Positions 1 through 7,099 of a stretch of 64,000 nt of DNA are shown in pieces. The notes below the pieces were generated by a model that saw only the letters and a program-made list of their open reading frames with translations, did no database searches and was not told the origin of the DNA. The position numbers and the translations under genes are program-made. Each line of letters opens with the position of its first letter. The stretch's first letter is position 1. This DNA comes from 62-47 sp051954235 (GTDB lineage: Bacteria > Pseudomonadota > Alphaproteobacteria > Rhizobiales > Xanthobacteraceae), in the NCBI GenBank assembly GCA_051954235.1, contig JBQCHY010000008.1:5450-69449 (forward strand), read 5' to 3'.

Positions 1-36
1 ACGCTTATTTTGTGGACAGATTTCCAGCACGGAATC

Positions 37-156
37 CGTCGTCCCCGCGAAGGCGGGGATCCATACGCCGCAGCGGTTCGGCTCAATCACCAAGGCGAAT
101 GTCTTTGCGACAACTAACGCCAGGGGTTATGGGTCCCCGCCTTCGCGGGGACGACG
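37..156. repeat. Dispersed palindromic intergenic element
   Basis: Two arms, about 37-65 and 128-156, are near-perfect inverted copies built on TCCCCGCGAAGGCGGGGA, and each arm is itself a hairpin. The middle (66-127) is not palindromic. The element sits between the window edge and the 3' end of the ribbon-helix-helix gene. Its layout resembles the other palindromic intergenic elements here, although its sequence family differs. It may act as a terminator for the minus-strand gene; that is inference. Confidence 0.7.
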
Positions 157-232
157 TCGAAGTTTTTGAAGCGCATCGCGACAAAACTGTATTTCGTAGC
201 GAGTACCGACTTAATGAGACCGCTTCTCGATC

Positions 233-601
233 CTAGCGCAACGCCAGCGCGCTGTCGGCAGCCGCCGGCTCGGCAAATGGCGCGAGATCGGGCGAGGCGG
301 TTCGGCTTTCGCCGATCATCATCATGCTGACGGCCCGGGTTCGGAAGTAATCCAGCACGAACAGGCGGATCGCCGACGACATGTTGCGGGTGTCGCGATC
401 GGTGTCGATGCCGGCCAGTTGCGCCGAGAGACTGACGCCGCGCCGTGCTGCGATGTCCTTCAGGCTTTCCCAGAACGCATCTTCGAGACTGACGCTGGTT
501 TTGTGCCCGCCGACCATCACCGATCGTTTGACGACGGCGTATTTGAGTTCGCACGTGACGGGTGTCTTCGCGGCCATCCGATGAACGTCGTCGATCGTCA
601 T
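233..601 (-). CDS. Ribbon-helix-helix (RHH_4-type) DNA-binding protein, paralogue 1
   Basis: This 122-residue protein has a core (VKRSVMVGGHKTSVSLEDAF, then a helix up to IRLFVLDYFR) that matches the RHH_4 family of small ribbon-helix-helix proteins. These usually bind DNA as dimers through the beta strand (here KTSVSLE). The reading frame is open further upstream, but the ATG at 601 is chosen because a GGGAGAG ribosome site lies about 6 bases before it. The same core recurs in the gene at 735-992, so the two are tandem paralogues. The C-terminal 25 residues are unlike the neighbour and look disordered. No target is visible; autoregulation of this small cluster is a guess. Confidence 0.8.
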   Translation of the reverse strand: MTIDDVHRMAAKTPVTCELKYAVVKRSVMVGGHKTSVSLEDAFWESLKDIAARRGVSLSAQLAGIDTDRDTRNMSSAIRLFVLDYFRTRAVSMMMIGESRTASPDLAPFAEPAAADSALALR

Positions 602-734
602 GAAACGCTCTCCCGTCGCCGGGCGACAGCATCCTGCGTCGCACCGTCGTTGCAAAACTAGCTCAAATTGACGGGAGGAGATATTCGGGAAACAACCTAT
701 GGCGTTTTGCGTGCGGGAGATGTGCGACGGCCGA

Positions 735-992
735 TCAGGCGCTTGGCCGAATTTCACCGTCCGCCATCGGCGGCGCGGTGCGATTCCGGAAGTAATCGAG
801 CACAAACAAACGAATTGCCGACGACAGGTTTCCCTGCTGGCGATTGCTGTCGATCTCGCCCACCAGTTCCGACAAGGTCATGTTACGTCGCGCGGAAATT
901 TCCTTCATGCCGTTCCAGAAGGCTTCTTCCAGGCTGACGCTGGTCTTGTGTCCGGCAATTACAATTGAGCGTTTCACTACCGGCGATTTCAT
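735..992 (-). CDS. Ribbon-helix-helix (RHH_4-type) DNA-binding protein, paralogue 2
   Basis: This 85-residue protein is almost only the ribbon-helix-helix core: VKRSIVIAGHKTSVSLEEAF followed by two helices and IRLFVLDYFRNR. It is clearly homologous to the protein encoded at 233-601. Its ATG overlaps the end of the DUF4169 gene (989-992), so the two are translationally coupled, and this pairing of RHH_4 with DUF4169 is a known arrangement in alphaproteobacteria. The role is probably a small transcriptional regulator; the target is unknown. Confidence 0.82.
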   Translation of the reverse strand: MKSPVVKRSIVIAGHKTSVSLEEAFWNGMKEISARRNMTLSELVGEIDSNRQQGNLSSAIRLFVLDYFRNRTAPPMADGEIRPSA

Positions 993-1174
993 GTCTGATC
1001 CTTGTCGATGCGATGCTGATCCAACAGGGCATTGGCCCTGCGCACACGATCGTTTTCGAGGGCGCGCTCGGATTTGTTACGGCCGAACCGCGCGCGATTT
1101 TCATCCGCCTGCTTGGCGGCTTGATCGCGTGCGACGCGCTTCCGGTGCCGATTGAGGTTGACGAGATCGCCCAA
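989..1174 (-). CDS. DUF4169 family small basic protein
   Basis: This 61-residue protein starts MGDLVNLNRHRKRVARDQAA and continues with an Arg/Lys/Glu-rich helix containing NRARFGRNKSERALE, the recognisable pattern of DUF4169. It has no membrane segment or signal peptide and probably forms one long charged helix. It is first in a three-gene minus-strand cluster with two ribbon-helix-helix genes, and overlaps the next gene by four bases. The function of the family is unknown; a nucleic-acid or regulator-partner role is only suggested by charge and context. Confidence 0.8.
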   Translation of the reverse strand: MGDLVNLNRHRKRVARDQAAKQADENRARFGRNKSERALENDRVRRANALLDQHRIDKDQT

Positions 1175-1469
1175 GGCAGCCTCCCTCAGCCGCCACCGGC
1201 CAAGCGCAAAGCGCTATTGCCCCGGGAGTATGGAGCGCTATGGCTCAGGGAGTGATGGCACTGCGATTTGAACTGGCTTATGGCCATCGGTGGGCGCGAT
1301 CTCGCTGCGTCTCGGTTGGTGATCCCGTGCGATACCTGTTGGATACAGTAACACACTGTTGCACCATTATTTTCCGAATCTATCAGTCCTTAAGGCGTAT
1401 GAATCATAATTATTCAGCACGCTAACCGCTGCCGAACGGAATACCGCCAGAACTGTGATCGCAGTTAAA
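1175..1469. other. Intergenic region, nothing assigned
   Basis: This 295-base stretch lies between the 5' end of the DUF4169 gene and the 3' end of fumC. The part from about 1330 to 1460 is clearly more AT-rich than its surroundings. It should hold the promoter of the minus-strand RHH cluster, but no convincing promoter, RNA or coding pattern was recognised. A 61-codon plus-strand reading frame here has no ribosome site and no recognisable product. Confidence 0.5.
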
Positions 1470-2894
1470 TCAGTGTGGCCGAGTCATCTTTTCGGGTTGG
1501 ACCAGTTGGTCGAATTCCCGAGCCGTGACGAAGCCGAGCCCGATCGCCTCCTCTTTCAAGGTTGTGCCTTTGTTATGGGCAGTTTTGGCAACTTTGGCGG
1601 CGTTGTCATAACCGATCTTCGGTGCTAGCGCGGTCACCAGCATCAGTGACCGCTCCATGAGTTCCCGAATGCGTTGTTCATCTGCATGAACGCCGTCGAT
1701 GCAGTGATCGGTAAATGAACGAGCCGCATCGGAGAGCAGTTGAATGGAATTAGTCATACAATATGCCAGCACCGGCTTGTAGACGTTCAGTTCGAAATGT
1801 CCCTGACTCCCGGCGACGGTGATCGTGGCCTGATTGCCGAAAACCCGGCAGCACACCATGGTCATCGCCTCGCATTGGGTCGGATTGACCTTGCCTGGCA
1901 TGATCGACGAACCCGGTTCGTTCTCCGGCAGAATCAGTTCGCCGAGGCCTGAGCGCGGTCCCGACCCGAGGAAGCGGATATCATTGGCGATCTTGAACAG
2001 TGCAGTGGCGACCGAATTGATCGCGCCATGCACCGAGACGTAAGCGTCGTTACTTGCGAGCGCCTCGAACTTGTTCGGCGCGCTGGAGAACGGCAGCTTG
2101 GTAATCGCCGCCGCGTGCTTGGCGAACATCGCCGCGAATTTCGGTTTGGCGTTGAGGCCGGTGCCGACGGCGGTGCCGCCCTGCGCCAACGGATAGAGTT
2201 CGCGCAGCACGACGCGTAGCCGTGCAATGCCACTCTCCACCTGCGCGGCATAGCCGGAGAATTCCTGCCCGAGCGTCAACGGTGTCGCATCCTGCGTATG
2301 GGTGCGGCCGATCTTGACGATCTTGGCGAACGCCTTCTCCTTCTTGCGCAGCGCTTTGGCGAGATAATCGAGCGCCGGGATCAGATCGATAGTGACGCGC
2401 TGCGCCGCCGCAATATGCATTGCGGTCGGAAACGAGTCGTTCGACGATTGGCTCATGTTGACGTGATCGTTCGGGTGAACCGGCGCCTTCGCTCCGCGCT
2501 TGCCGCCGAGCAATTCGTTGGCGCGGTTGGCGATCACCTCATTGAGGTTCATGTTGCTCTGGGTGCCGGAGCCGGTCTGATACACCACCAGCGGAAATTC
2601 ATCGTCGTGCTTGCCGTCGATGACTTCCAGCGCGGCGCGCGCGATGGCGGTGGCGCGGCGCTTGTCGAGCAAGCCAAGCTTTTGATTGGTCTGCGCCGCC
2701 GCTAGCTTGACGATGCCGAGCGCGCGCACGATCGGCATCGGCATGCGGTCGCTGCCGATGCGAAAATTCTGCCGCGAGCGCTCGGTCTGCGCGCCCCAAT
2801 AGCGATCGGCGGGCACTTCAATCGGGCCGAAGCTGTCGGTTTCGGTGCGGGTGGCGACGCGCGGCGCACGCGTGGTCTTGCGGGGAGGGGCCAT
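1470..2894 (-). CDS. fumC: Fumarate hydratase class II
   Basis: FumC interconverts fumarate and (S)-malate in the TCA cycle as a cytoplasmic tetramer. The protein (474 residues from the ATG at 2894) has the superfamily signature GSSIMPGKVNP, the active-site stretch SSNDSFPTAMHIA and TGSGTQSNMNLNE, all in the right order and at the usual length of about 460-475. The frame extends to a GTG at 2930, but the ATG giving MAPPRK is preferred; neither has a strong ribosome site. A short basic N-terminal extension (MAPPRKTTRAPRVATRTE) precedes the conserved core. It lies downstream of sspB on the same strand, separated by a palindromic repeat, so it is probably transcribed on its own. Confidence 0.95.
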   Translation of the reverse strand: MAPPRKTTRAPRVATRTETDSFGPIEVPADRYWGAQTERSRQNFRIGSDRMPMPIVRALGIVKLAAAQTNQKLGLLDKRRATAIARAALEVIDGKHDDEFPLVVYQTGSGTQSNMNLNEVIANRANELLGGKRGAKAPVHPNDHVNMSQSSNDSFPTAMHIAAAQRVTIDLIPALDYLAKALRKKEKAFAKIVKIGRTHTQDATPLTLGQEFSGYAAQVESGIARLRVVLRELYPLAQGGTAVGTGLNAKPKFAAMFAKHAAAITKLPFSSAPNKFEALASNDAYVSVHGAINSVATALFKIANDIRFLGSGPRSGLGELILPENEPGSSIMPGKVNPTQCEAMTMVCCRVFGNQATITVAGSQGHFELNVYKPVLAYCMTNSIQLLSDAARSFTDHCIDGVHADEQRIRELMERSLMLVTALAPKIGYDNAAKVAKTAHNKGTTLKEEAIGLGFVTAREFDQLVQPEKMTRPH

Positions 2895-3007
2895 GATCGA
2901 TGTCCAGTGCAAGCAGGAAAGGATATCCACTGGGATATCGCGTTTCGCGCGCTCTTGCCATCGGGCAGTGACGCATGTTGCATGGAATTACACGAAGTAT
3001 TCATTCA

Positions 3008-3087
3008 CCGTCATTGCGAGCGAAGCGAAGCCATCCAGAGCCGAAAAGAAAAACTGGATTGCTTCGCTTCGCTCGCAATGACGGTGG
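3008..3087. repeat. Family A palindromic element
   Basis: This is an about 80-base inverted repeat whose arms begin and end with GTCATTGCGAG and its complement and carry GAAGC(A/C)ATCCAG towards the centre. Three further copies occur at 11347-11430, 19769-19853 and 42422-42500. This copy lies between the 3' end of sspB and the 5' end of fumC. RNA from either strand would form a long hairpin, so termination or mRNA-end protection is plausible but not shown. Confidence 0.85.
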
Positions 3088-3122
3088 TTAGCGTTCTGTC
3101 GCTTCGCCCAACGCCTTCACGA

Positions 3123-3641
3123 TTACTTCTTGCGGAAGCGGTCGAGCCGGACGACTTCGGCGCCTTCGCTTGGCTTCGGCGGTTCGTCGTCAGCAGTCGC
3201 ATTGGACTCGACGGTCGGCATCGGCGCAATGGCTGCCGGCGGCGGCGTCTCGACTTGATCGACCACGGGCGCGGCGCTTGCGCCGTCGGCGGTTTCGAAC
3301 TGCAAGCCGAACTGCACCGATGGATCGAGGAAGCTCTTGATCGCGCTGAAGGGAACGACCAGCCGTTCCGGAACGCCGCCGAACGACAGCCCGACCTCGA
3401 AACGATCCGGCGTCACCACGAGATCCCAGAACTGGTGTTGCAGGATGATGGTCATTTCCTCCGGATACTGCGACAGCAGCCGAGGTGAAATCTTCACGCC
3501 TTCGGCCCGCGAGAGGAAGGTGATGTAGAAATGATGATCGCCGGGCAGGCCGTGCTCGGCGGCGTCCGTCAGCACTTGCCGCAACACGCCACGAAGCGCG
3601 TCGCGCGCCAAGACGTCATATCTGATGTGATCGGTGGCCAT
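3123..3641 (-). CDS. sspB: SspB-type ClpXP adaptor protein
   Basis: This 172-residue protein matches the alphaproteobacterial SspB family, which tethers ssrA-tagged proteins to ClpXP. The N-terminal core (about residues 1-115: HHFYITF, GVKISPRLL, FEVGLSFGGVPERLVVPF) is the substrate-binding fold. A Pro/Ala/Glu-rich linker follows, and a basic C-terminal tail (EVVRLDRFRKK) matches the tail that in known SspB docks on ClpX. The gene lies immediately downstream of, and on the same strand as, the tmRNA gene that makes the tag it would recognise. Confidence 0.92.
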   Translation of the reverse strand: MATDHIRYDVLARDALRGVLRQVLTDAAEHGLPGDHHFYITFLSRAEGVKISPRLLSQYPEEMTIILQHQFWDLVVTPDRFEVGLSFGGVPERLVVPFSAIKSFLDPSVQFGLQFETADGASAAPVVDQVETPPPAAIAPMPTVESNATADDEPPKPSEGAEVVRLDRFRKK

Positions 3642-3844
3642 CGGTCATTCTCTTGGTGTTGCCGCGCCGACCGGACCCGCGGACATCCCCGCCGCCCGAC
3701 TCGCTGTATGCGCCATGCTACTCCCGCGCCGGGCGCAGGTCAGCAGGCAGCGCGGATCGATGTACAGGACATTATGACGAAACGCGTCGCTCCATCCGGG
3801 AGCGTCCGTCGATAAAAAGAGGTACGTCGATCGATAAAAAGGTT

Positions 3845-4166
3845 GAGTGGAGGCTTCTGTTGCCAGGTGCCTCCGAACCCCGCCTAGCGGAGCTTAACCC
3901 ACTAGGACTTTAGACTTGGTCTTTCAAACTGCTTACGCAGCCTGAGCAACCGGAGCAAAGTTGTCGTTTGCAACTATTGCATAGCCCGATAACGGCGGAA
4001 CCATACCGAGAAAAAACACGCCCTTTACGCCCTCGTCGATCCTGTTTCGCCCCCGCCGAAGCTCCGGTCCGATCCGGAAGGAGCTTTGGTGGAGGCGCCG
4101 GGTGCTGCCCCCGGGTCCGAATGGTTTATTGCGACGGCCATTTATTTCCATAGCCGGCGAACCGGC
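3845..4166 (-). ncRNA. ssrA: Transfer-messenger RNA, circularly permuted two-piece form
   Basis: tmRNA rescues stalled ribosomes and adds a degradation tag. On the minus strand the acceptor piece comes first, ending at 4087 in GCGCCTCCACCA with CCA encoded. A 32-base spacer (4055-4086) that folds as a hairpin follows. The coding piece then starts at 4054 with GGGGGCGAAACAGGATCGAC. GGGGGCG pairs over 7 bp with CGCCTCC, rebuilding the tRNA-like acceptor stem. The tag frame runs 3971-3936 with stop TAA at 3935-3933 and encodes ANDNFAPVAQAA after a TAGTT resume context. Permutation of ssrA is established for alphaproteobacteria. The outer ends are estimates: the 5' end from a -10 box, the 3' end from the hairpin plus T-run near 3845. 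The apparent 72-codon frame here is not a gene. Confidence 0.93.
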
Positions 4167-4172
4167 CTGCTC

Positions 4173-4201
4173 AATATAGGGGCCAAGGCCGTCCGGCGAA
4201 A
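4173..4201 (-). promoter_or_regulatory. Candidate promoter of ssrA
   Basis: The minus strand has TATATT (4178-4173) preceded at 17 bases by TTTCGC (4201-4196). The -10 box is good and the -35 box poor. A start about seven bases downstream, near 4166, would place the 5' end just ahead of a GCCGG-TTCG-CCGGC hairpin in the acceptor piece. Confidence 0.5.
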
Positions 4202-4294
4202 GCCCTCCGTCGGTTTACCCCATGAGAGGATTGAGATTTGCGGCGGCTCCGCGCGCGGTGCAGGTGAGGCCATTGAAAACACGCCTTGGTGGCA

Positions 4295-4921
4295 ATGAAG
4301 GAAGGTTCTAAGTCTTCGCCGATGCCGTCCGATTCCCCCGCTGCCGGACTCCCGCTCGATCCGCCGCCATTGGCGCTGCCGGGGAGGTTCGCGCTGTTCG
4401 TCGCCTTTGCCAAAATGTCGCTGGCGGGGTTCGGCGGGGTGTTGGTGTTCGCGCGCCGCGCCATCGTCGACAAGCATCGCTGGATGAGCGCCGACGAGTT
4501 CAACGAAACCTTCGCGCTCTGCCATTTCCTTCCCGGCCCCAACATCGTCAACCTGTCGGTGGTGTTCGGCGCCCGGATTCGCGGCTTCACGGGGAGCATC
4601 GCGGCCTTTCTCGGACTGCTGGCGCCGCCGTTCCTGATCGTGACGACATTGGCGCTGCTCTACGCGCATTACGGAGATGTCCCGGCATTGCGGCGGGTGC
4701 TCAACGGCGTGTCCTGCGCGGCGGTCGGGCTGCTGCTGGCGGTGACGTGGCGGATGGTGCTGCCGCTGTTGAAGCGGCGGGAGCCGGTCGCGCTTGTGAT
4801 GCTTGTCGTGGTCTTCGTCGCGGTCGGTGTCCTGCGCTGGCCGCTGCCGCAGGTACTGCTGGCGACCATTCCGCTCAGCATCGCCGCGACATGGCTGGCG
4901 CAGCGGAGGCACGCGACATGA
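4295..4921 (+). CDS. chrA: Chromate transporter, short-chain ChrA subunit 1
   Basis: This protein of about 208 residues is one half of a CHR-family transporter, known for chromate efflux and often encoded as two short genes. The N-terminal signature is clear: FAKMSLAGFGG, then MSADEFNETFALCHFLPGPN and VNLSVVFGARIRG, followed by four to five hydrophobic segments. Its stop overlaps the start of the second half by four bases (ATGA), so the two are made together. The start is uncertain: TTG 4286, ATG 4295 and ATG 4322 are in frame with no decisive ribosome site. The substrate is inferred from family only. Confidence 0.85.
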   Translation: MKEGSKSSPMPSDSPAAGLPLDPPPLALPGRFALFVAFAKMSLAGFGGVLVFARRAIVDKHRWMSADEFNETFALCHFLPGPNIVNLSVVFGARIRGFTGSIAAFLGLLAPPFLIVTTLALLYAHYGDVPALRRVLNGVSCAAVGLLLAVTWRMVLPLLKRREPVALVMLVVVFVAVGVLRWPLPQVLLATIPLSIAATWLAQRRHAT

Positions 4922-5448
4922 CGAGCATCGGCACTTTGGTCAGCATCGCGGCTGCGTTCGGCTGGCTGTCCCTGTTCGCGGTCGGCGGCGCGGCGGCCGC
5001 CATCCCCGAAATCCACCGCATTGCCGTCGATCTCAACCACTGGATGACCGACACCCAGTTCGCCGATGCCTTCGCGATCGCGCAATTGTCGCCGGGTCCC
5101 AACGTGCTGATCGTCTCGCTCGTTGGCTATCAAGTCGCCGGGATCGCCGGCGCGCTGGTCGCGACCTTGGCGATGTGCGTGCCGACGGCGGCGCTGGCCT
5201 ATACCGTCAGCCGGCTGCTCACCCGGGCCGGCGATTCGCCCTGGCCGGCGCTGGTGCAGGCGGCGCTGGTTCCACTTTCGATCGGGCTGATGGCGGCAAG
5301 CGGCCTGGTTCTGGCCTTTGCCGCCGACGGTTCCTTCGCCGCCGTGGTGCTGACTCTGGCCGCGGCGGTGCTGGCGGCCGCGACCTCGCTCAACCCGGTC
5401 TGGCTGCTGGTGGCCGGCGGTATCCTCGGCCTGCTCGGGTGGATTTGA
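4918..5448 (+). CDS. Chromate transporter, short-chain ChrA subunit 2
   Basis: This 176-residue membrane protein is the partner half of the preceding chrA gene. It repeats the family pattern in shorter form: FAVGGAAAAIPEIHRIAVD, then MTDTQFADAFAIAQLSPGPN and IVSLVGYQVAG, followed by hydrophobic helices. The two halves are expected to insert with opposite topology and act as a heterodimer. The ATG at 4918 overlaps the upstream stop, which fixes the start. A 110-base gap follows before thyA. Confidence 0.85.
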   Translation: MTSIGTLVSIAAAFGWLSLFAVGGAAAAIPEIHRIAVDLNHWMTDTQFADAFAIAQLSPGPNVLIVSLVGYQVAGIAGALVATLAMCVPTAALAYTVSRLLTRAGDSPWPALVQAALVPLSIGLMAASGLVLAFAADGSFAAVVLTLAAAVLAAATSLNPVWLLVAGGILGLLGWI

Positions 5449-5558
5449 GGGAGTTGATCGGCCGCCGGGACGACCACATTTCCCCAGTAATATTCCCCCT
5501 GGCCGGTCGTGCCGTCCGGCGCCGGGCGCTAAACTGGGGCGTAACGAGATAGATCCTC

Positions 5559-6353
5559 ATGCACCAATATCACGACCTGCTCGAACGCATTCTCGCCGAT
5601 GGCGTGGAGAAGCACGACCGCACCGGCACCGGAACGCTGTCGGTGTTCGGCCATCAGACACGCCACAATTTGGCCGCAGGATTCCCGCTGCTCACGACGA
5701 AGAAGCTATCCCTCAAGTCGATCATTCACGAACTGCTCTGGTTTCTGAAGGGCGACACCAACATCAAGTACCTCAAGGACCACGGCGTTTCGATCTGGGA
5801 TGAGTGGGCCGATGAGAACGGCGATCTCGGTCCGGTCTACGGTTCGCAGTGGCGCTCATGGCCCGCGCCGGACGGGCGCAGCATCGATCAGATCGCCAAT
5901 GTCGTCGACATGATCCGGCGCAATCCGGATTCCCGGCGGCTGATCGTCTCGGCATGGAATCCGGCCGAGGTCGACAAGATGGCGCTGCCGCCGTGCCATT
6001 GCCTGTTTCAGTTTTATGTCGCGGGCGGCAAGCTGTCGTGCCAACTCTATCAGCGTTCGGCCGATGTGTTTCTCGGTGTGCCGTTCAACATCGCATCCTA
6101 CGCGCTGCTAACGATGATGGTCGCGCAGGTCACCGGCCTGAAAGCCGGCGAATTCATCCACACACTGGGCGACGCGCATCTCTACTCCAATCATCTGGAG
6201 CAGGCGCGATTGCAATTGACGCGCGCGCCGCGTGCGCTGCCGACGATGACGCTCAATCCGGATGTGAAGGATATCTTCGCGTTCCGCTACGAGGACTTCA
6301 CGCTGACGAACTACGATCCGCATCCGCACATCAAAGCCGAGGTTGCGGTGTGA
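5559..6353 (+). CDS. thyA: Thymidylate synthase
   Basis: ThyA methylates dUMP to dTMP with 5,10-methylene-THF, releasing dihydrofolate. The 264-residue protein has the same length as E. coli ThyA and all hallmarks: the early RTGTGTLSVFGHQTR motif, WDEWADENGDLGPVYG, the nucleophile cysteine in LPPCHCLFQFYV, and QRSADVFLGVPFNIASYALL. Its stop overlaps the start of folA (GTGTGA), so the enzyme that makes dihydrofolate and the one that recycles it are translationally coupled. Confidence 0.98.
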   Translation: MHQYHDLLERILADGVEKHDRTGTGTLSVFGHQTRHNLAAGFPLLTTKKLSLKSIIHELLWFLKGDTNIKYLKDHGVSIWDEWADENGDLGPVYGSQWRSWPAPDGRSIDQIANVVDMIRRNPDSRRLIVSAWNPAEVDKMALPPCHCLFQFYVAGGKLSCQLYQRSADVFLGVPFNIASYALLTMMVAQVTGLKAGEFIHTLGDAHLYSNHLEQARLQLTRAPRALPTMTLNPDVKDIFAFRYEDFTLTNYDPHPHIKAEVAV

Positions 6354-6886
6354 GTGGAGCCGCATCGACGCAACTTGAAATCGTGCTGCTCGTTGCGATG
6401 GCCGAGAACGGCGTGATCGGCCGCGACAACACGATTCCGTGGCGATTGAAAACCGATCAGCTGCGCCTCAAGCAAATGACGATGGGCAAGCCGATCGTGA
6501 TGGGCCGCAAGACATTCGAGTCTTTGCGCCGTCCGTTGCCGGGACGCACCAACATCGTGATCACGCGCGATCCTGCGTTTCAGGCGGCGGGCGCGGTGAT
6601 AACGGACTCGCTGGCGCATGCGAACGAGATCGCACGCGGCGATGCGCTGCGGCGTTTCGTCACTGAGATCGCGGTGATTGGTGGCGCTGAAATTTACGCG
6701 CAGGCGATGCCGTTCGCGGATCGGCTCGAAGTCACCGAAGTTCACGCAACGCTCGAGGGCGATACGCGATTTGCCGCCATCGATCCGGCGATATGGCAGG
6801 AGACGGCGCGGGAGCGTCACGGAGCATCGGCCGATGACAGTGCCGATTTCTCCTATGTGACTTATCGTCGGCGTGAGCGCCATTAA
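6350..6886 (+). CDS. folA: Dihydrofolate reductase
   Basis: FolA reduces dihydrofolate to THF with NADPH, closing the cycle opened by ThyA. The 178-residue protein carries NGVIGRDNTIPWRLKTD, with the catalytic acid in WRLKTD, then GKPIVMGRKTFESL, and IAVIGGAEIYAQA for NADPH binding. The start is taken as GTG 6350, which overlaps the thyA stop, with GAGG seven bases upstream; the next in-frame ATG would delete part of the first beta strand. Confidence 0.95.
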   Translation: MSGAASTQLEIVLLVAMAENGVIGRDNTIPWRLKTDQLRLKQMTMGKPIVMGRKTFESLRRPLPGRTNIVITRDPAFQAAGAVITDSLAHANEIARGDALRRFVTEIAVIGGAEIYAQAMPFADRLEVTEVHATLEGDTRFAAIDPAIWQETARERHGASADDSADFSYVTYRRRERH

Positions 6887-7009
6887 CCGACAGACTGCCT
6901 TCACATTGACAATTTTGGTTCGGCGCTTAGCTCCATCTAAGCGCGCAATTGGCCGAAAATGAGCTTCAGGGCGTTTGAGCGCGAGCGTGTCACGCGTTAA
7001 CAAGCCGCG

Positions 7010-7038
7010 TTGTAAGGGCCGGGGGCGTCCCCTATAAA
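7010..7038 (+). promoter_or_regulatory. Candidate promoter of hflKC
   Basis: TTGTAA (7010-7015) and TATAAA (7033-7038) are 17 bases apart, about 60 bases ahead of the hflK start. The C-run before the -10 (GTCCCCTATAAAG) also loosely recalls heat-shock promoters, but the -35 does not fit well, so the sigma factor is left open. Confidence 0.45.
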
Positions 7039-7099
7039 GCCGTGCAGGTTAATCGCTGGGCCGGAAGGTCAAGTCCGGCCAGCGCCGAGGAGGTTGTCG

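Noticed and set aside
233..1174. Toxin-antitoxin module from the ribbon-helix-helix genes
   Set aside because: No toxin-like partner (RelE, PIN, Fic, HipA or similar) is adjacent; DUF4169 is not a known toxin.
1240..1425. 61-codon plus-strand frame before fumC
   Set aside because: No ribosome site, mixed composition and no recognised product.
3933..4151. 72-codon minus-strand reading frame ending in ANDNFAPVAQAA
   Set aside because: It is the tmRNA tag frame read through upstream tmRNA structure; the region is the permuted ssrA gene.
7016..7045. Heat-shock (RpoH) promoter for hflKC
   Set aside because: The -10 side is suggestive, but no CTTG-type -35 fits at the right distance; only a general promoter is reported.
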